Assembly: GCA_022448525.1 (NCBI GenBank)
Contig: JAKVCX010000007.1
Location: 137,035-201,034, forward strand
Direction of reading: 5' to 3'
Length of the DNA stretch: 64,000 bases
From: Tenacibaculum sp.
GTDB lineage: Bacteria; Bacteroidota; Bacteroidia; Flavobacteriales; Flavobacteriaceae
Shown here: positions 52,862-61,844 of the stretch, one piece after another
Position numbering within the stretch: position 1 is the stretch's first letter
How the letters are laid out: each line of letters opens with the position of its first letter
Translations under genes and position numbers: made by a program
The notes under the pieces: generated by a model
Seen by the model: the letters and a program-made list of their open reading frames with translations, nothing else
What the model was told of the DNA's origin: nothing
Databases searched by the model: none

Positions 52862-53803
52862 ATGAGTATTGCTTACATTATTTTAGGATTATTCTTATTA
52901 GTGGTTGGTGGGGAGTTTTTGGTGAGATCATCTGTTGGTCTTTCCTTTAAGCTGAATATTTCTAAAATGGTGATTGGAATGACAGTTGTTTCATTTGCTA
53001 CTTCGGCTCCAGAACTTTTGGTGAGTTTACAAGCAGCTATGGATGGATCTCCAGCTATCGCTTTAAATAATGTTATAGGTTCGAACATAGCTAATCTTGG
53101 GTTGGTTTTAGGGATTACGGCGATTATCGGTCCTATTATGGTGAGTAAAGATTTTTATAAGCTTAATTGGCCTGTAATGATGGCTTTTTCTCTTGTTTTA
53201 TTCTATTTCTTGCAGAATGATGGGTTATTAACTAGAATAGAAGGTTTAAGTTTATTTTTAGGTCTAATCGTTTTTCTTGTTGTATTGATTAAGTCAACTA
53301 AAGAGGAGGAGGAAAGTGATGAGGTAGATGATAAGTTGGCGACAGTTGGTTATGGTAAAATCTTGGGTTGGCTTGCTATTGGTGGTTTAGCATTGTATTT
53401 TGGTTCAGAGTTTTTGGTAGATGGAGCAAAAACGCTTGCTAAAAGTGTTGGTGTAAGTGAAGGTGTAATATCAATTACAATGATTGCAATAGGAACAAGT
53501 GTTCCAGAATTAGCGGCTTCAGTTATTGCTGCTGTAAAAGGGGAAAAGGCTATTTCGCTCGGGAATTTAATTGGTTCTAATATTTTTAATATCGCTTCGG
53601 TTTTAGGGTTAACTTCTTTGATTAAAGATATTCCAGTAACTGAGCCTCAAATTTTAGATAGAGATATATTCTGGATGCTCGGTTTTGCTTTTGTAATTTT
53701 ACCTCTAGTTTTTCTGCCTAAACAGTTTAACCTTAATAGAGTCAAAGGAATTGTTCTTTTTCTGGCGTACGTATTATTTATCTATTTAGTTTCTTTTGCA
53801 TAA
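52862..53803 (+). CDS. Calcium/sodium antiporter (CaCA family)
   Basis: 313-residue inner-membrane exchanger, about ten helices in two inverted halves. Alpha repeat 1 is 'SAPELLVSLQAAMDG...NVIGSNIANLGLVLG'; repeat 2 is 'GTSVPELAASVIAAVKG...NLIGSNIFNIASVLG'. The acidic residues in the two PEL motifs bind the cation. An acidic cytoplasmic loop joins the halves ('KEEEESDEVDD'). It matches the YrbG type of bacterial antiporters. Confidence 0.93.
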   Translation: MSIAYIILGLFLLVVGGEFLVRSSVGLSFKLNISKMVIGMTVVSFATSAPELLVSLQAAMDGSPAIALNNVIGSNIANLGLVLGITAIIGPIMVSKDFYKLNWPVMMAFSLVLFYFLQNDGLLTRIEGLSLFLGLIVFLVVLIKSTKEEEESDEVDDKLATVGYGKILGWLAIGGLALYFGSEFLVDGAKTLAKSVGVSEGVISITMIAIGTSVPELAASVIAAVKGEKAISLGNLIGSNIFNIASVLGLTSLIKDIPVTEPQILDRDIFWMLGFAFVILPLVFLPKQFNLNRVKGIVLFLAYVLFIYLVSFA

Positions 53804-53828
53804 AAAAAGCCCACCTTTCGGTGAGCTT
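53802..53828 (-). terminator. Terminator of the GSII gene
   Basis: On minus: stem AAGCTCACC / GGTGGGCTT with GAAA loop and one mismatch, followed by seven T's. It overlaps the stop codon of the convergent antiporter gene. Confidence 0.8.
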
Positions 53829-53860
53829 AGAAACAATGTTAATTAAATAAATCCTAAGAT

Positions 53861-54871
53861 TTAAATTTTTGCATTTTTTACTGTTTCGACAATTCTTCCT
53901 GCAACTTTATATGGGTCTGCATTTGAAGCTGGACGACGATCTTCTAACCATCCTTTCCATCCTTTCTCTACAGTGATAATTGGAATCCTAATAGAAGCTC
54001 CTCTATCTGAAACACCATAACTAAAGTCGTTTATTGAAGCAGTTTCGTGTAGTCCTGTTAAACGTTGATCGTTATACTCTCCGTATACCTCAATGTGTTC
54101 TTTAGTTACAGGTCTAAATGCTTCACAAACTTTTTCATAAGTTTCTTGACTTCCGCAAGTTCTTAATAATGTATTTGAAAAGTTAGCATGCATACCCGAT
54201 CCATTCCAGTCCCCTTTTACTGGTTTTGGATGGTACTCAATATAGTATCCATACTTTTCAGTTAATCTATCTAATAGGTAACGAGCTACCCAAATTTCAT
54301 CACCAGCTTTCTTTGCACCTTTAGCGAATAATTGGAATTCCCATTGTCCAGAAGCAACCTCTTGGTTAATTCCTTCAAAGTTTAAACCAGCTGCGATACA
54401 TAAATCAGCATGCTCTTCAACGAAATCACGACCATGAGTGTTTTTTCCTCCTACAGAACAGTAGTACATTCCTTGAGGTCCAGGGTAACCACCAATTGGG
54501 AAACCTAAAGGTAATTGAGTGTGAGTGTCCATAATGAAATACTCTTGCTCAAATCCAAACCAAAAATCATTGTCATTGTCATCAATAGCAGCTCTTGCGT
54601 TAGATACATGAGCAGTTCCATCAGCATTTAAAACTTCAGTCATTACTAAAAAACCATTTTTACGCGCTGGATCTGGATAAATAGCAACTGGCTTTAATAA
54701 ACAATCTGAGTCTCCACCTTCAGCTTGTTTTGTTGAAGAACCATCGAAAGACCAAATTGGACAGTCCTCTAATTTTCCACTAAAATCTTCTACAACTTTA
54801 GTTTTACTACGCATGTTTTGAGTTGGATGATATCCATCTAACCAAATGTACTCTAATTTTGACTTAGCCAT
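53861..54871 (-). CDS. glnII: Glutamine synthetase, type II (eukaryote-like)
   Basis: 336 residues from the ATG of 'MAKSKLEYIWLDGY'; an upstream ATG adds 11 residues that do not match. It makes glutamine from glutamate, ammonia and ATP. Seen: the N-terminal beta-grasp with 'WSFDGSSTKQAEGGDSDC' (the GSII version of the D-G-S-S signature), 'GFEQEYFIMD' (metal-binding Glu pair) and 'NGSGMHANFS' (catalytic loop), then 'RGASIRIPI'. Length is right for GSII and far below GSI. It is divergent from a GSIII gene, an unusual pairing under shared control. Confidence 0.92.
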   Translation of the reverse strand: MAKSKLEYIWLDGYHPTQNMRSKTKVVEDFSGKLEDCPIWSFDGSSTKQAEGGDSDCLLKPVAIYPDPARKNGFLVMTEVLNADGTAHVSNARAAIDDNDNDFWFGFEQEYFIMDTHTQLPLGFPIGGYPGPQGMYYCSVGGKNTHGRDFVEEHADLCIAAGLNFEGINQEVASGQWEFQLFAKGAKKAGDEIWVARYLLDRLTEKYGYYIEYHPKPVKGDWNGSGMHANFSNTLLRTCGSQETYEKVCEAFRPVTKEHIEVYGEYNDQRLTGLHETASINDFSYGVSDRGASIRIPIITVEKGWKGWLEDRRPASNADPYKVAGRIVETVKNAKI

Positions 54872-54901
54872 GATTTTTTTATCGTTAATTAGTTTATGAT
54901 G

Positions 54902-54909
54902 CAAAAATG
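54902..54909 (-). promoter_or_regulatory. -7 promoter box of glnII
   Basis: Minus-strand CATTTTTG, one mismatch from TAnnTTTG, 30 nt before the ATG. Confidence 0.45.
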
Positions 54910-54924
54910 AATATTTTTTTAATT

Positions 54925-54944
54925 ACCCCCAAATTTTTTAGGGG
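54925..54944. promoter_or_regulatory. CCCC/GGGG palindrome near the glnII promoter
   Basis: ACCCCC, an AT-rich spacer with a long T run, then GGGG. A second copy lies at 54977-54997. Isolated G/C blocks in such AT-rich DNA suggest a regulator site. Confidence 0.6.
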
Positions 54945-54976
54945 CAAATGAACTGATTTTAATAAAATTATAATTT

Positions 54977-54997
54977 TACCCCTGTTTTTTTGGGGTA
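54977..54997. promoter_or_regulatory. CCCC/GGGG palindrome near the glnN promoter
   Basis: TACCCC - 9 nt (T-rich) - GGGGTA, a 6-bp perfect inverted repeat that ends 7 bp before the -7 box of glnN. It covers the region where RNA polymerase would contact -33, so a protein bound here could repress or activate. Confidence 0.65.
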
Positions 54998-55004
54998 TTA
55001 ATTT

Positions 55005-55012
55005 TATTTTTG
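55005..55012 (+). promoter_or_regulatory. -7 promoter box of glnN
   Basis: TATTTTTG (TAnnTTTG), 16 nt before the ATG. Confidence 0.65.
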
Positions 55013-55028
55013 CTTAAAAATTTTAATA

Positions 55029-57212
55029 ATGGCGACAATTAGATTTAATGCTCTTCAAGAAACATTAAACAGGAAATCAATTCAAGTTGATGAAAGTAAG
55101 AAGCGTTCTGATTTGTTTTCTGAGTATGTTTTTAATGACAAAGCGATGCTTCAGTATATGACAAAGGATGCTTATAAAAGCGTTAAGGATGCAGTAGAGT
55201 TTGGACATAAGATTGATAGAAGTATAGCAGATCAAATTGCTGTTAGTATGAAAAATTGGGCGTTATCAAAAGGAGCAACGCACTATACTCACTGGTTTCA
55301 ACCACTTACAGGAGCAACTGCTGAAAAGCACGATGCTTTTTTTGAAACTATTGGTGAAGGTGATGCAATGGAGTTATTTGATGGTGGTAAATTAGTACAA
55401 CAAGAACCAGATGCTTCTTCGTTTCCCAATGGTGGAATTAGAAATACTTTTGAAGCAAGAGGATATACCGCTTGGGATCCAACTTCAACAGCCTTTATAT
55501 ATGGAACTACTTTATGTATTCCCACTGTTTTTGTTGCTTATACTGGTGAAGCGCTAGATAATAAAGCGCCGCTTCTGAGGGCATTACAGGCAATCGATGA
55601 GTCTGCCACAGCAGTTTGTAAATATTTTGATAAAAACGTTACGAAAGTTACAGCAACTCTAGGATGGGAACAAGAATATTTTTTAATAGATAAAGCACTT
55701 GCAGCATCTAGACCGGATATAATGATGACGGGAAGAACCCTATTAGGTCATTCTTCTGCCAAAGGCCAGCAGTTAGAAGATCATTACTTTGGCTCGATTC
55801 CAACACGTATTATGAACTTCATGAGAGATCTTGAACAAGAATGCATGCTTTTAGGTATTCCCGTGAAAACAAGACATAATGAAGTTGCTCCAAATCAATT
55901 TGAAGTAGCGCCCATATTTGAAGAAGCGAATTTGGCTGTAGATCATAATTCTTTATTAATGGATTTAATGGAGAAGGTTTCTCAACGTCATAATTTTAAG
56001 GTGTTGTTTCATGAAAAACCTTTTAAAGGAATAAATGGTTCAGGGAAGCATAACAATTGGAGTTTAAGTACAAATACTGGAGTGAATCTTCTAAGTCCAG
56101 GGAAAACTCCAATGAAAAACTTGCAATTCTTGACATTTTTTGTGAATACAATTAAGGCGGTTCATGATTATGAAGAATTAATTAGAGCTTCTATTGCAAG
56201 TGCAAGCAATGATCATAGATTAGGAGCAAACGAAGCTCCACCGGCAATTATTTCCGTATTTATTGGTTCTCAATTGTCCGAAGTTCTTGATGAGTTAGAA
56301 AATGTAACCAAAGGAAAATTATCTCCTCAGGAAAAAACAGACCTGAAGTTAAATATTGTAGGGAAAATTCCAGAAATCTTATTGGACAACACTGATAGAA
56401 ACAGAACTTCGCCATTTGCATTCACAGGAAATAAGTTTGAGTTAAGAGCTGTAGGTTCTTGGTCAAATTGTGCAGGTCCAATGACCGTACTGAATACGAT
56501 TATTGCAAAACAGTTGAAAGATTTTAAGAAAGAGGTAGATGCTTTAATCGATTCGAAAGGATTGAAAAAAGATGAAGCTGTATTCAATGTATTAAGGGAA
56601 TACATAAAAGCCTCTAAAAAAATTCGTTTTGAAGGAGATGGTTATGGTGAACCTTGGGAAAAAGAAGCAAAGAAAAGAGGTTTAAGTAATCATAAAACAA
56701 CTCCTGAGGCTTTAAAAGCAAAAATTTCAAAAAAGAATATTGAGCTTTTTGAAGAGATGGGAGTAATGAATAAAATTGAAGTTGAAGCTCGACATGAAAT
56801 AGAATTAGAAGAGTATGCAAAACGTATTCAGATTGAAAGTAGAGTTTTAGGTGATATTTCTAGAAACCATGTTATTCCAACCGTAATTCAATATCAAAAT
56901 ACTCTTATCGAAAATGTAAAAGGTCTTAAAGAAATTTTCGGTAAAGAATTTCAACAGTATGCTTCAGAACAAATCGATTTGATAAAGAGGATATCAAATC
57001 ATATTGCGGAAATAAATTCCAAAATTGAAGAAATGACTAATGAGCGTAAAAAAGCGAATAAGTTTAAAGGTCAAAAAAATGCAGATGCTTATTGTAATAA
57101 AGTGAAGCCTTACTTGGAAGATATCAGATATCATGTTGATAAATTAGAACTATTAGTTGATGATAATTTGTGGCCATTAACGAAATACAGAGAGTTATTA
57201 TTCACCAAATAA
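55029..57212 (+). CDS. glnN: Glutamine synthetase, type III
   Basis: 727 residues, the large hexamer-of-dimers GSIII first known from Bacteroides. Seen: the N-terminal 'VFNDKAMLQYMTKDAYKSV', 'THWFQPLTGATAEKHDAFFE' (a GSIII signature), 'GWEQEYFLID' (metal-binding Glu), 'RHNEVAPNQFEVAPIFEEANLAVDHN' (a GSIII-specific block) and 'GINGSGKHNNWSL' (catalytic loop). Length is typical. It is partnered with a divergent GSII, so glutamine is made by two unrelated-size enzymes here. A GNAT gene follows with only 6 bp between. Confidence 0.96.
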   Translation: MATIRFNALQETLNRKSIQVDESKKRSDLFSEYVFNDKAMLQYMTKDAYKSVKDAVEFGHKIDRSIADQIAVSMKNWALSKGATHYTHWFQPLTGATAEKHDAFFETIGEGDAMELFDGGKLVQQEPDASSFPNGGIRNTFEARGYTAWDPTSTAFIYGTTLCIPTVFVAYTGEALDNKAPLLRALQAIDESATAVCKYFDKNVTKVTATLGWEQEYFLIDKALAASRPDIMMTGRTLLGHSSAKGQQLEDHYFGSIPTRIMNFMRDLEQECMLLGIPVKTRHNEVAPNQFEVAPIFEEANLAVDHNSLLMDLMEKVSQRHNFKVLFHEKPFKGINGSGKHNNWSLSTNTGVNLLSPGKTPMKNLQFLTFFVNTIKAVHDYEELIRASIASASNDHRLGANEAPPAIISVFIGSQLSEVLDELENVTKGKLSPQEKTDLKLNIVGKIPEILLDNTDRNRTSPFAFTGNKFELRAVGSWSNCAGPMTVLNTIIAKQLKDFKKEVDALIDSKGLKKDEAVFNVLREYIKASKKIRFEGDGYGEPWEKEAKKRGLSNHKTTPEALKAKISKKNIELFEEMGVMNKIEVEARHEIELEEYAKRIQIESRVLGDISRNHVIPTVIQYQNTLIENVKGLKEIFGKEFQQYASEQIDLIKRISNHIAEINSKIEEMTNERKKANKFKGQKNADAYCNKVKPYLEDIRYHVDKLELLVDDNLWPLTKYRELLFTK

Positions 57213-57218
57213 TTTATT

Positions 57219-57695
57219 TTGGAAATACTACTACTTAAAAAGGAACATTGGGCACAAGTGGCTGAAATTTTTAAAGAGGGCATTCTCACAGGAAATGCAA
57301 CTTTTAGAACTGAAGTTCCTGATTGGAATTCATGGAATTCTTATTGTCATGATTTTGGCAGATTTATTATGATGGGCGAAAAGAATGTAATAGGTTGGTG
57401 TTCTTTAGCTCCTGTATCTAAACGATTTGAATATCGTGGTGTTGCTGAAGTAAGTATTTATATTAGGCTGAATGAGTTGGGTAAAGGTGTTGGTTCATTA
57501 TTAATGGAAAGATTAATAGAATCTTCTGAAGAGAATGGAATATGGACCTTACATTCAAGTTTATTTCCTGAAAATACGGGAAGTGTTCGGCTTCATGAGA
57601 AGTTTGGATTCAGAAAAGTTGGATACAGGGAAAGAATTGCTCAGTTAAATGGAGTTTGGAGAGATACAGTAATATATGAACGAAGAAGTAAATAA
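57219..57695 (+). CDS. GNAT N-acetyltransferase, PAT/MnaT-like
   Basis: 158 residues. TTG at 57219 is the only start near the glnN stop (6 bp); no ATG fits. It has the acetyl-CoA-binding 'RLNELGKGVGSLLMERLIESS' motif and the order 'FRTEVPDWNSW ... VIGWCSLAPVSKRFEYRGVAEVSIYI ... FPENTGSVRLHEKFGFRKVGYRERIAQLNGVWRDTVIYER', as in phosphinothricin / methionine-sulfoximine acetyltransferases. Those substrates are glutamine synthetase inhibitors, so the location after glnN fits a role in protecting GS. Substrate inferred only. Confidence 0.85.
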   Translation: MEILLLKKEHWAQVAEIFKEGILTGNATFRTEVPDWNSWNSYCHDFGRFIMMGEKNVIGWCSLAPVSKRFEYRGVAEVSIYIRLNELGKGVGSLLMERLIESSEENGIWTLHSSLFPENTGSVRLHEKFGFRKVGYRERIAQLNGVWRDTVIYERRSK

Positions 57696-57706
57696 CAGAG
57701 AATTAC

Positions 57707-57737
57707 TTTGGTAGTCTTACCTTTTAAAGTAATTTTG
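57707..57737 (+). promoter_or_regulatory. Promoter of purM
   Basis: TTTG (57707-57710), 19 bp, TAATTTTG (57730-57737): both elements match the Bacteroidota consensus exactly. Transcript start predicted near 57744. Confidence 0.8.
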
Positions 57738-57759
57738 TGACCAACAACAACACAATATA

Positions 57760-58938
57760 ATGAGTCAAGAAGTTTCTAAAAGATATGCGCAACGAGGAGT
57801 TTCTGCTTCTAAGGAAGATGTGCATAATGCAATTAAAAATATTGATAAAGGTTTGTTTCCAAAGGCCTTTTGTAAAATTGTTCCTGATTACTTAACAAAT
57901 GATGATGAGCATTGTTTAATTATGCATGCTGATGGTGCAGGAACGAAGTCATCCTTAGCGTACATGTATTGGAAAGAAACAGGAGATGTTTCCGTATGGA
58001 AGGGAATAGCACAAGACGCGTTAATCATGAATATTGATGATTTATTGTGTGTGGGTGCTACCGATAATATCATGCTTTCCTCTACTATTGGAAGAAATAA
58101 AAACCTAATTCCTGGTGAAGTAATTTCTGCAATTATTAATGGGACTGAAGAATTAATTGAAGAGCTAAAAGGATTTGGCGTTACCATTCATTCTACAGGG
58201 GGAGAAACTGCTGATGTGGGAGATTTAGTAAGAACAATTATTGTTGATTCCACTGTAACAGCCAGAATGAAAAGGGCAGATGTTATCGATAATGCTAACA
58301 TTATACCAGGTGATGTAATCGTAGGATTAGAGTCTTTCGGTCGAGCAACGTACGAAAAAGAATACAACGGAGGAATGGGAAGTAACGGTTTAACTTCTGC
58401 ACGTCATGATGTATTCAATAAATATTTAGCGGATAAATATCCTGAAAGTTTTGACGCAGCCGTACCGAGTGATTTGGTATATTCTGGAAATGTGAAGTTA
58501 ACTGATGAAGTAGAAAATTCTCCAATTGATGCTGGAAAGTTAGTTTTATCTCCAACACGAACATACGCCCCAATCATAAAAGCTATATTATCGAAGTATA
58601 GTTCAGAGGAAATACATGGAATGGTACATTGTTCGGGTGGTGCACAAACTAAAATATTACACTTTGTAGACAATGTACATGTTATTAAAGATAATATGTT
58701 TGAAATTCCGCCATTGTTCAAATTAATTCAAGAGCAGTCTAAAACAGATTGGAAAGAAATGTACCAAGTATTTAATTGCGGACATAGAATGGAATTATAT
58801 GTTTCTCCGGAAGTTGCCGAAGAAATCATTTCCATTTCAAAATCTTTCAATGTAGATGCGAAGATTATCGGTAGAGTTGAAGAGGCTGAGACAAAAAAGC
58901 TTACGATTAAAAGTGAGTACGGTACTTTTGAATACTAA
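57760..58938 (+). CDS. purM: Phosphoribosylformylglycinamidine cyclo-ligase (AIR synthase)
   Basis: 392 residues. It closes the imidazole ring of AIR in purine synthesis using ATP. Seen: 'HADGAGTKSSLAYMY' (the D-G-x-G-T-K ATP/substrate loop), 'DALIMNIDDLLCVGAT', 'STGGETADVGD' and 'VIVGLESFGRATYEKEYNGGMGSNGLTSAR'. It is longer than the E. coli enzyme, as in other Bacteroidota. Has its own strong promoter and terminator. Confidence 0.93.
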   Translation: MSQEVSKRYAQRGVSASKEDVHNAIKNIDKGLFPKAFCKIVPDYLTNDDEHCLIMHADGAGTKSSLAYMYWKETGDVSVWKGIAQDALIMNIDDLLCVGATDNIMLSSTIGRNKNLIPGEVISAIINGTEELIEELKGFGVTIHSTGGETADVGDLVRTIIVDSTVTARMKRADVIDNANIIPGDVIVGLESFGRATYEKEYNGGMGSNGLTSARHDVFNKYLADKYPESFDAAVPSDLVYSGNVKLTDEVENSPIDAGKLVLSPTRTYAPIIKAILSKYSSEEIHGMVHCSGGAQTKILHFVDNVHVIKDNMFEIPPLFKLIQEQSKTDWKEMYQVFNCGHRMELYVSPEVAEEIISISKSFNVDAKIIGRVEEAETKKLTIKSEYGTFEY

Positions 58939-58953
58939 AAAATAGTTATAATT

Positions 58954-58983
58954 AAAAAGCCTTAGATTTTTCTAAGGCTTTTT
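58954..58983. terminator. Bidirectional terminator
   Basis: Perfect 13-bp stem AAAAAGCCTTAGA / TCTAAGGCTTTTT with a 4-T loop, flanked by A and T runs. It serves purM (plus) and the 58984 gene (minus), whose stop codon begins directly after it. Confidence 0.92.
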
Positions 58984-59541
58984 TTATTGATCTAGTATTT
59001 CTATTGTATTTAGTTTTTTCCAAATTACATGGTTAATTTCTTTAGGCGATAGTTTAAAATAGATTATTGCTACATTATCTTTCTTTTTTACTATTTGATT
59101 TCCTATGATATTTACCGTCACCATTTTTCCGGTATGAAAACCATCGAAAAATGTCATTTTACCAAAAAAACCTTCCTTCTTTAGTTCTAGATTCAAAACC
59201 GGTTCAGGAAATTCTTTTGACCAATGATTAGGTTTCATTAAACCGTCGAAATAACCAAATAAGTTTTTTCTAATTTCATTTAATCCAATTTTTTCTTCCG
59301 TCGTAATTTCCCAAGCGATTAGAAGTGTCCAAAATTGTGGATTTTCAGGTTTAGACCAATTCGGACTAAATAATATTTCTTCGTGACCTCTGAGATTAAA
59401 TTTTGGTGCCCATTTCACAGGGAAATCGATAATCTCATTTTTCCATTTATATGGATTTTTAAATATTTTCTTATCAGAGTCTTGAGAGAAAACAAATAAA
59501 AATTGAAAAAAAAGAAAGAAGGTGAATAGTTTCTGTATCAT
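58984..59541 (-). CDS. Secreted protein of unknown function
   Basis: 185 residues. The signal peptide is Phe-rich and ends near 'FVFSQ' (residue 19). The mature protein has 'FPVKWAPKFNLRGHEEILFSPNWSKPENPQFW' and a beta-rich body. It overlaps the YceI-type gene stop by one base (TAATG), so the two are translated together. No family is recognised. Confidence 0.72.
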   Translation of the reverse strand: MIQKLFTFFLFFQFLFVFSQDSDKKIFKNPYKWKNEIIDFPVKWAPKFNLRGHEEILFSPNWSKPENPQFWTLLIAWEITTEEKIGLNEIRKNLFGYFDGLMKPNHWSKEFPEPVLNLELKKEGFFGKMTFFDGFHTGKMVTVNIIGNQIVKKKDNVAIIYFKLSPKEINHVIWKKLNTIEILDQ

Positions 59542-60107
59542 TATTTCAGTTGTATTTTTACTTCAAAACCGATAGCATCGGAAATTGCACCATTTTTGAA
59601 TTTACTTTTATAATTCACATTAAACGCGCGTCTATCAATTTTGAATTTGGTAAACATAGTCTTTTCTTCATAGTTAAACTTAGCGTTGAAGTTTATTTTT
59701 TTTGTTACTTCTTTAATGGTCATGTTAGCATAAATTCGAACATTATTATCATCGAAATATTCAACAGCTATTATTTTTAGTTTTGCTTTTGGGTAAGATG
59801 CAACATTAAAAAAATCAGGATCTTTCAAATGATCGATAAGACCTTTTTTGCCTTCTTCTTCTTTTATGTCAGAATTCGTCATGGAATTCATGTCAATGGT
59901 AAATTCACCGCCGGTAATTACATCATCTTCTTTGATAAAGTAGCCTTCTTCAAATTCAATAAAACCATCATGACCGCCAAAATGAAAAGTTAGTTCACCA
60001 ATCCATTTTATTGTGCTAGTTTCAGTATTAATTGGTAGTTTTTCTTGCGATAAAGCTTGAAAAAAAGATAAGAATGTGATGATTGTTGATAAAATAATTT
60101 TCCTCAT
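59541..60107 (-). CDS. YceI-family periplasmic protein
   Basis: 188 residues from the ATG of 'MRKIILSTIITFLSFFQALSQ', which gives a clean signal peptide. A start 84 bp upstream would not. The rest is a lipocalin-like YceI barrel: 'STIKWIGELTFHFGGHDGFIEFEEGYF', 'FTIDMNSMT', 'DPDFFNVASYPKAKLKI' and 'FNAKFNYEEKTMFTKFKIDRRAFNV'. Such proteins bind polyprenyl or other lipids. Its two-gene operon includes the secreted protein at 58984. Confidence 0.92.
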   Translation of the reverse strand: MRKIILSTIITFLSFFQALSQEKLPINTETSTIKWIGELTFHFGGHDGFIEFEEGYFIKEDDVITGGEFTIDMNSMTNSDIKEEEGKKGLIDHLKDPDFFNVASYPKAKLKIIAVEYFDDNNVRIYANMTIKEVTKKINFNAKFNYEEKTMFTKFKIDRRAFNVNYKSKFKNGAISDAIGFEVKIQLK

Positions 60108-60205
60108 TTCTAATAAATTTAAGTTTGAGGTAAAACTATTTTTACACGATGTCAAAAGTGTCAAATGAATGCAAAACAATTGTAAAATCAACTAAACACA
60201 GGAGA

Positions 60206-60631
60206 TTATTCCATTTTCTCAAAAACAAAATCAATCGCAAATTCCTCATTAGCTACTTTCGCTTTTAAATAGCCTTCCTCCATCCAATATGAAATTTCCT
60301 TCGGGAATTCGTTGTTGTTGTTTACGCATTTAATGGAATTTTCAGTTGCATCTTTAATTTCAAATAGAGTTGGTTGCTGATTAACTCCAGTTACTTGAAA
60401 GTAAGAGGTCCCGTTTTTAGTAACTATGCTCAGGTTCTCCTTAAAAATTGTGTCTTGCTGTTGTAAAGTGAAACCAATACCATTAAAATTTGGTTTCCAA
60501 AACTCATAAGTTGTTTTAGTTGAATCTTCATTAATTCGTTTCCATTTTCCTATTAAAAAGTTAGGTTTTATAGGCTCAGGATTACAACTGAAGCATAATG
60601 AAGTTAGTAAAAACAAAAGAATTATTCGCAT
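60206..60631 (-). CDS. Lipoprotein of unknown function (lipocalin-like)
   Basis: 141 residues. Lipobox 'CFSC' (Cys16) after a short signal. The mature domain ('LIGKWKRINEDSTKTTYEFWKPNFNGIGFTL...YWMEEGYLKAKV') looks like a small beta-barrel of a DUF6265-type group. Substrate unknown. It faces prfA divergently across 85 bp. Confidence 0.72.
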   Translation of the reverse strand: MRIILLFLLTSLCFSCNPEPIKPNFLIGKWKRINEDSTKTTYEFWKPNFNGIGFTLQQQDTIFKENLSIVTKNGTSYFQVTGVNQQPTLFEIKDATENSIKCVNNNNEFPKEISYWMEEGYLKAKVANEEFAIDFVFEKME

Positions 60632-60670
60632 GAGTTGAATTTTTAGGTCATAGACTGATATTCAGTTCCA

Positions 60671-60678
60671 CAAATTTA
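60671..60678 (-). promoter_or_regulatory. -7 promoter box of the 60206-60631 lipoprotein gene
   Basis: Minus-strand TAAATTTG (TAnnTTTG), 39 nt before the ATG. Confidence 0.5.
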
Positions 60679-60716
60679 AAGGAAATTCGTAAATTCGCAC
60701 TCCAACGAAGAGAATA

Positions 60717-61793
60717 ATGCTAGATAAATTACAGATAGTAAAACAACGTTACGATGAGGTTTCAGATTTAATAATACAACCGGATATTATTTCTGATCAG
60801 AAGCGTTACGTTCAATTGAATAAAGAATACAAGGATTTAGGTAAGGTTGTGAAGAAAGCGGATGAGTACCAAACGCTTTTAAACAATATTGATGAAGCTA
60901 AGGAAATCATTGCTGACGGAAGTGATGCAGAAATGGTTGAAATGGCTAAAATGGAAATGGATGAAGCAAAGGAAAGAATTCCTGTATTAGAAGAGGAAAT
61001 AAAGTTCTTGTTAATTCCAAGAGATCCAGAAGATGGTAAGAATGCTGTTGTAGAGTTACGTGCTGGTACGGGTGGTGATGAAGCGAGTATCTTTGCTGGT
61101 GATTTATTTAGAATGTACTCTAAGTATTGTGAAGGAAAAGGATGGAAAGTTTCTGTCGTGGATTACAGTGAAGGAACTAATGGAGGATTTAAAGAAATCC
61201 AATTTGAAGTTTCAGGAGAGGATGTTTATGGAACCTTAAAGTTTGAAGCAGGTGTTCACCGTGTGCAACGTGTTCCACAAACCGAAACTCAAGGTAGAGT
61301 TCATACATCGGCGGCTACGTGTATGGTGTTTCCAGAAGCTGAAGAGTTTGATGTAGAAATTAATCCTAAAGATGTACGTATTGACTTTTTCTGTTCTTCA
61401 GGTCCGGGAGGACAATCTGTGAACACTACTTATTCTGCAGTGCGTTTAACGCATATTCCAACAGGATTAGTGGCGCAATGTCAAGACCAAAAGTCTCAAC
61501 ATAAGAATAAGGAAAAAGCATTTAAAGTTTTACGTTCTAGATTGTATGATTTAGAATTGGCTAAAAAACAGGCTGAAGATGCAGCTAAACGTGGTTCTAT
61601 GGTTACTTCAGGAGATCGTTCAGCAAAAATTAGAACGTATAATTATCCTCAAGGCCGTGTTACTGATCATAGAATTGGATTAACATTATACGATTTACAG
61701 AATATTGTAAATGGTGATATTCAGAAAATCATTGATGAATTAATGCTGGCAGAAAACACTTCTAAGTTAAAAGAATTAGGGGAAACGATATAA
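60717..61793 (+). CDS. prfA: Peptide chain release factor 1
   Basis: 358 residues. It ends translation at UAA and UAG. Seen: the tripeptide anticodon region '[14 protein letters not shown]' (P-x-T, which marks RF1 and not RF2) and the catalytic '[16 protein letters not shown]' (GGQ hydrolyses the peptidyl-tRNA ester; its Gln is methylated by PrmC). Length is normal. A weak TAAATTCG box at 60690-60697 may be its promoter. Confidence 0.97.
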   Translation: MLDKLQIVKQRYDEVSDLIIQPDIISDQKRYVQLNKEYKDLGKVVKKADEYQTLLNNIDEAKEIIADGSDAEMVEMAKMEMDEAKERIPVLEEEIKFLLIPRDPEDGKNAVVELRAGTGGDEASIFAGDLFRMYSKYCEGKGWKVSVVDYSEGTNGGFKEIQFEVSGEDVYGTLKFEAGVHRVQRVPQTETQGRVHTSAATCMVFPEAEEFDVEINPKDVRIDFFCSSGPGGQSVNTTYSAVRLTHIPTGLVAQCQDQKSQHKNKEKAFKVLRSRLYDLELAKKQAEDAAKRGSMVTSGDRSAKIRTYNYPQGRVTDHRIGLTLYDLQNIVNGDIQKIIDELMLAENTSKLKELGETI

Positions 61794-61798
61794 GAAAG

Positions 61799-61824
61799 AA
61801 CGCAACCAAATGGTTGCGTTTTTA
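61799..61824 (+). terminator. Terminator of prfA
   Basis: AACGCAACC / GGTTGCGTT stem, 4-nt loop, five T's. It lies only about 20 bp before the next gene's ATG, whose -7 box starts right after the T run. Confidence 0.85.
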
Positions 61825-61829
61825 GTTGC

Positions 61830-61837
61830 TATATTTG
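61830..61837 (+). promoter_or_regulatory. -7 promoter box of the endonuclease/phosphatase-family gene
   Basis: TATATTTG (TAnnTTTG), 7 nt before the ATG, directly after the prfA terminator; another nearly leaderless arrangement. Confidence 0.65.
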
Positions 61838-61844
61838 TCAACTT

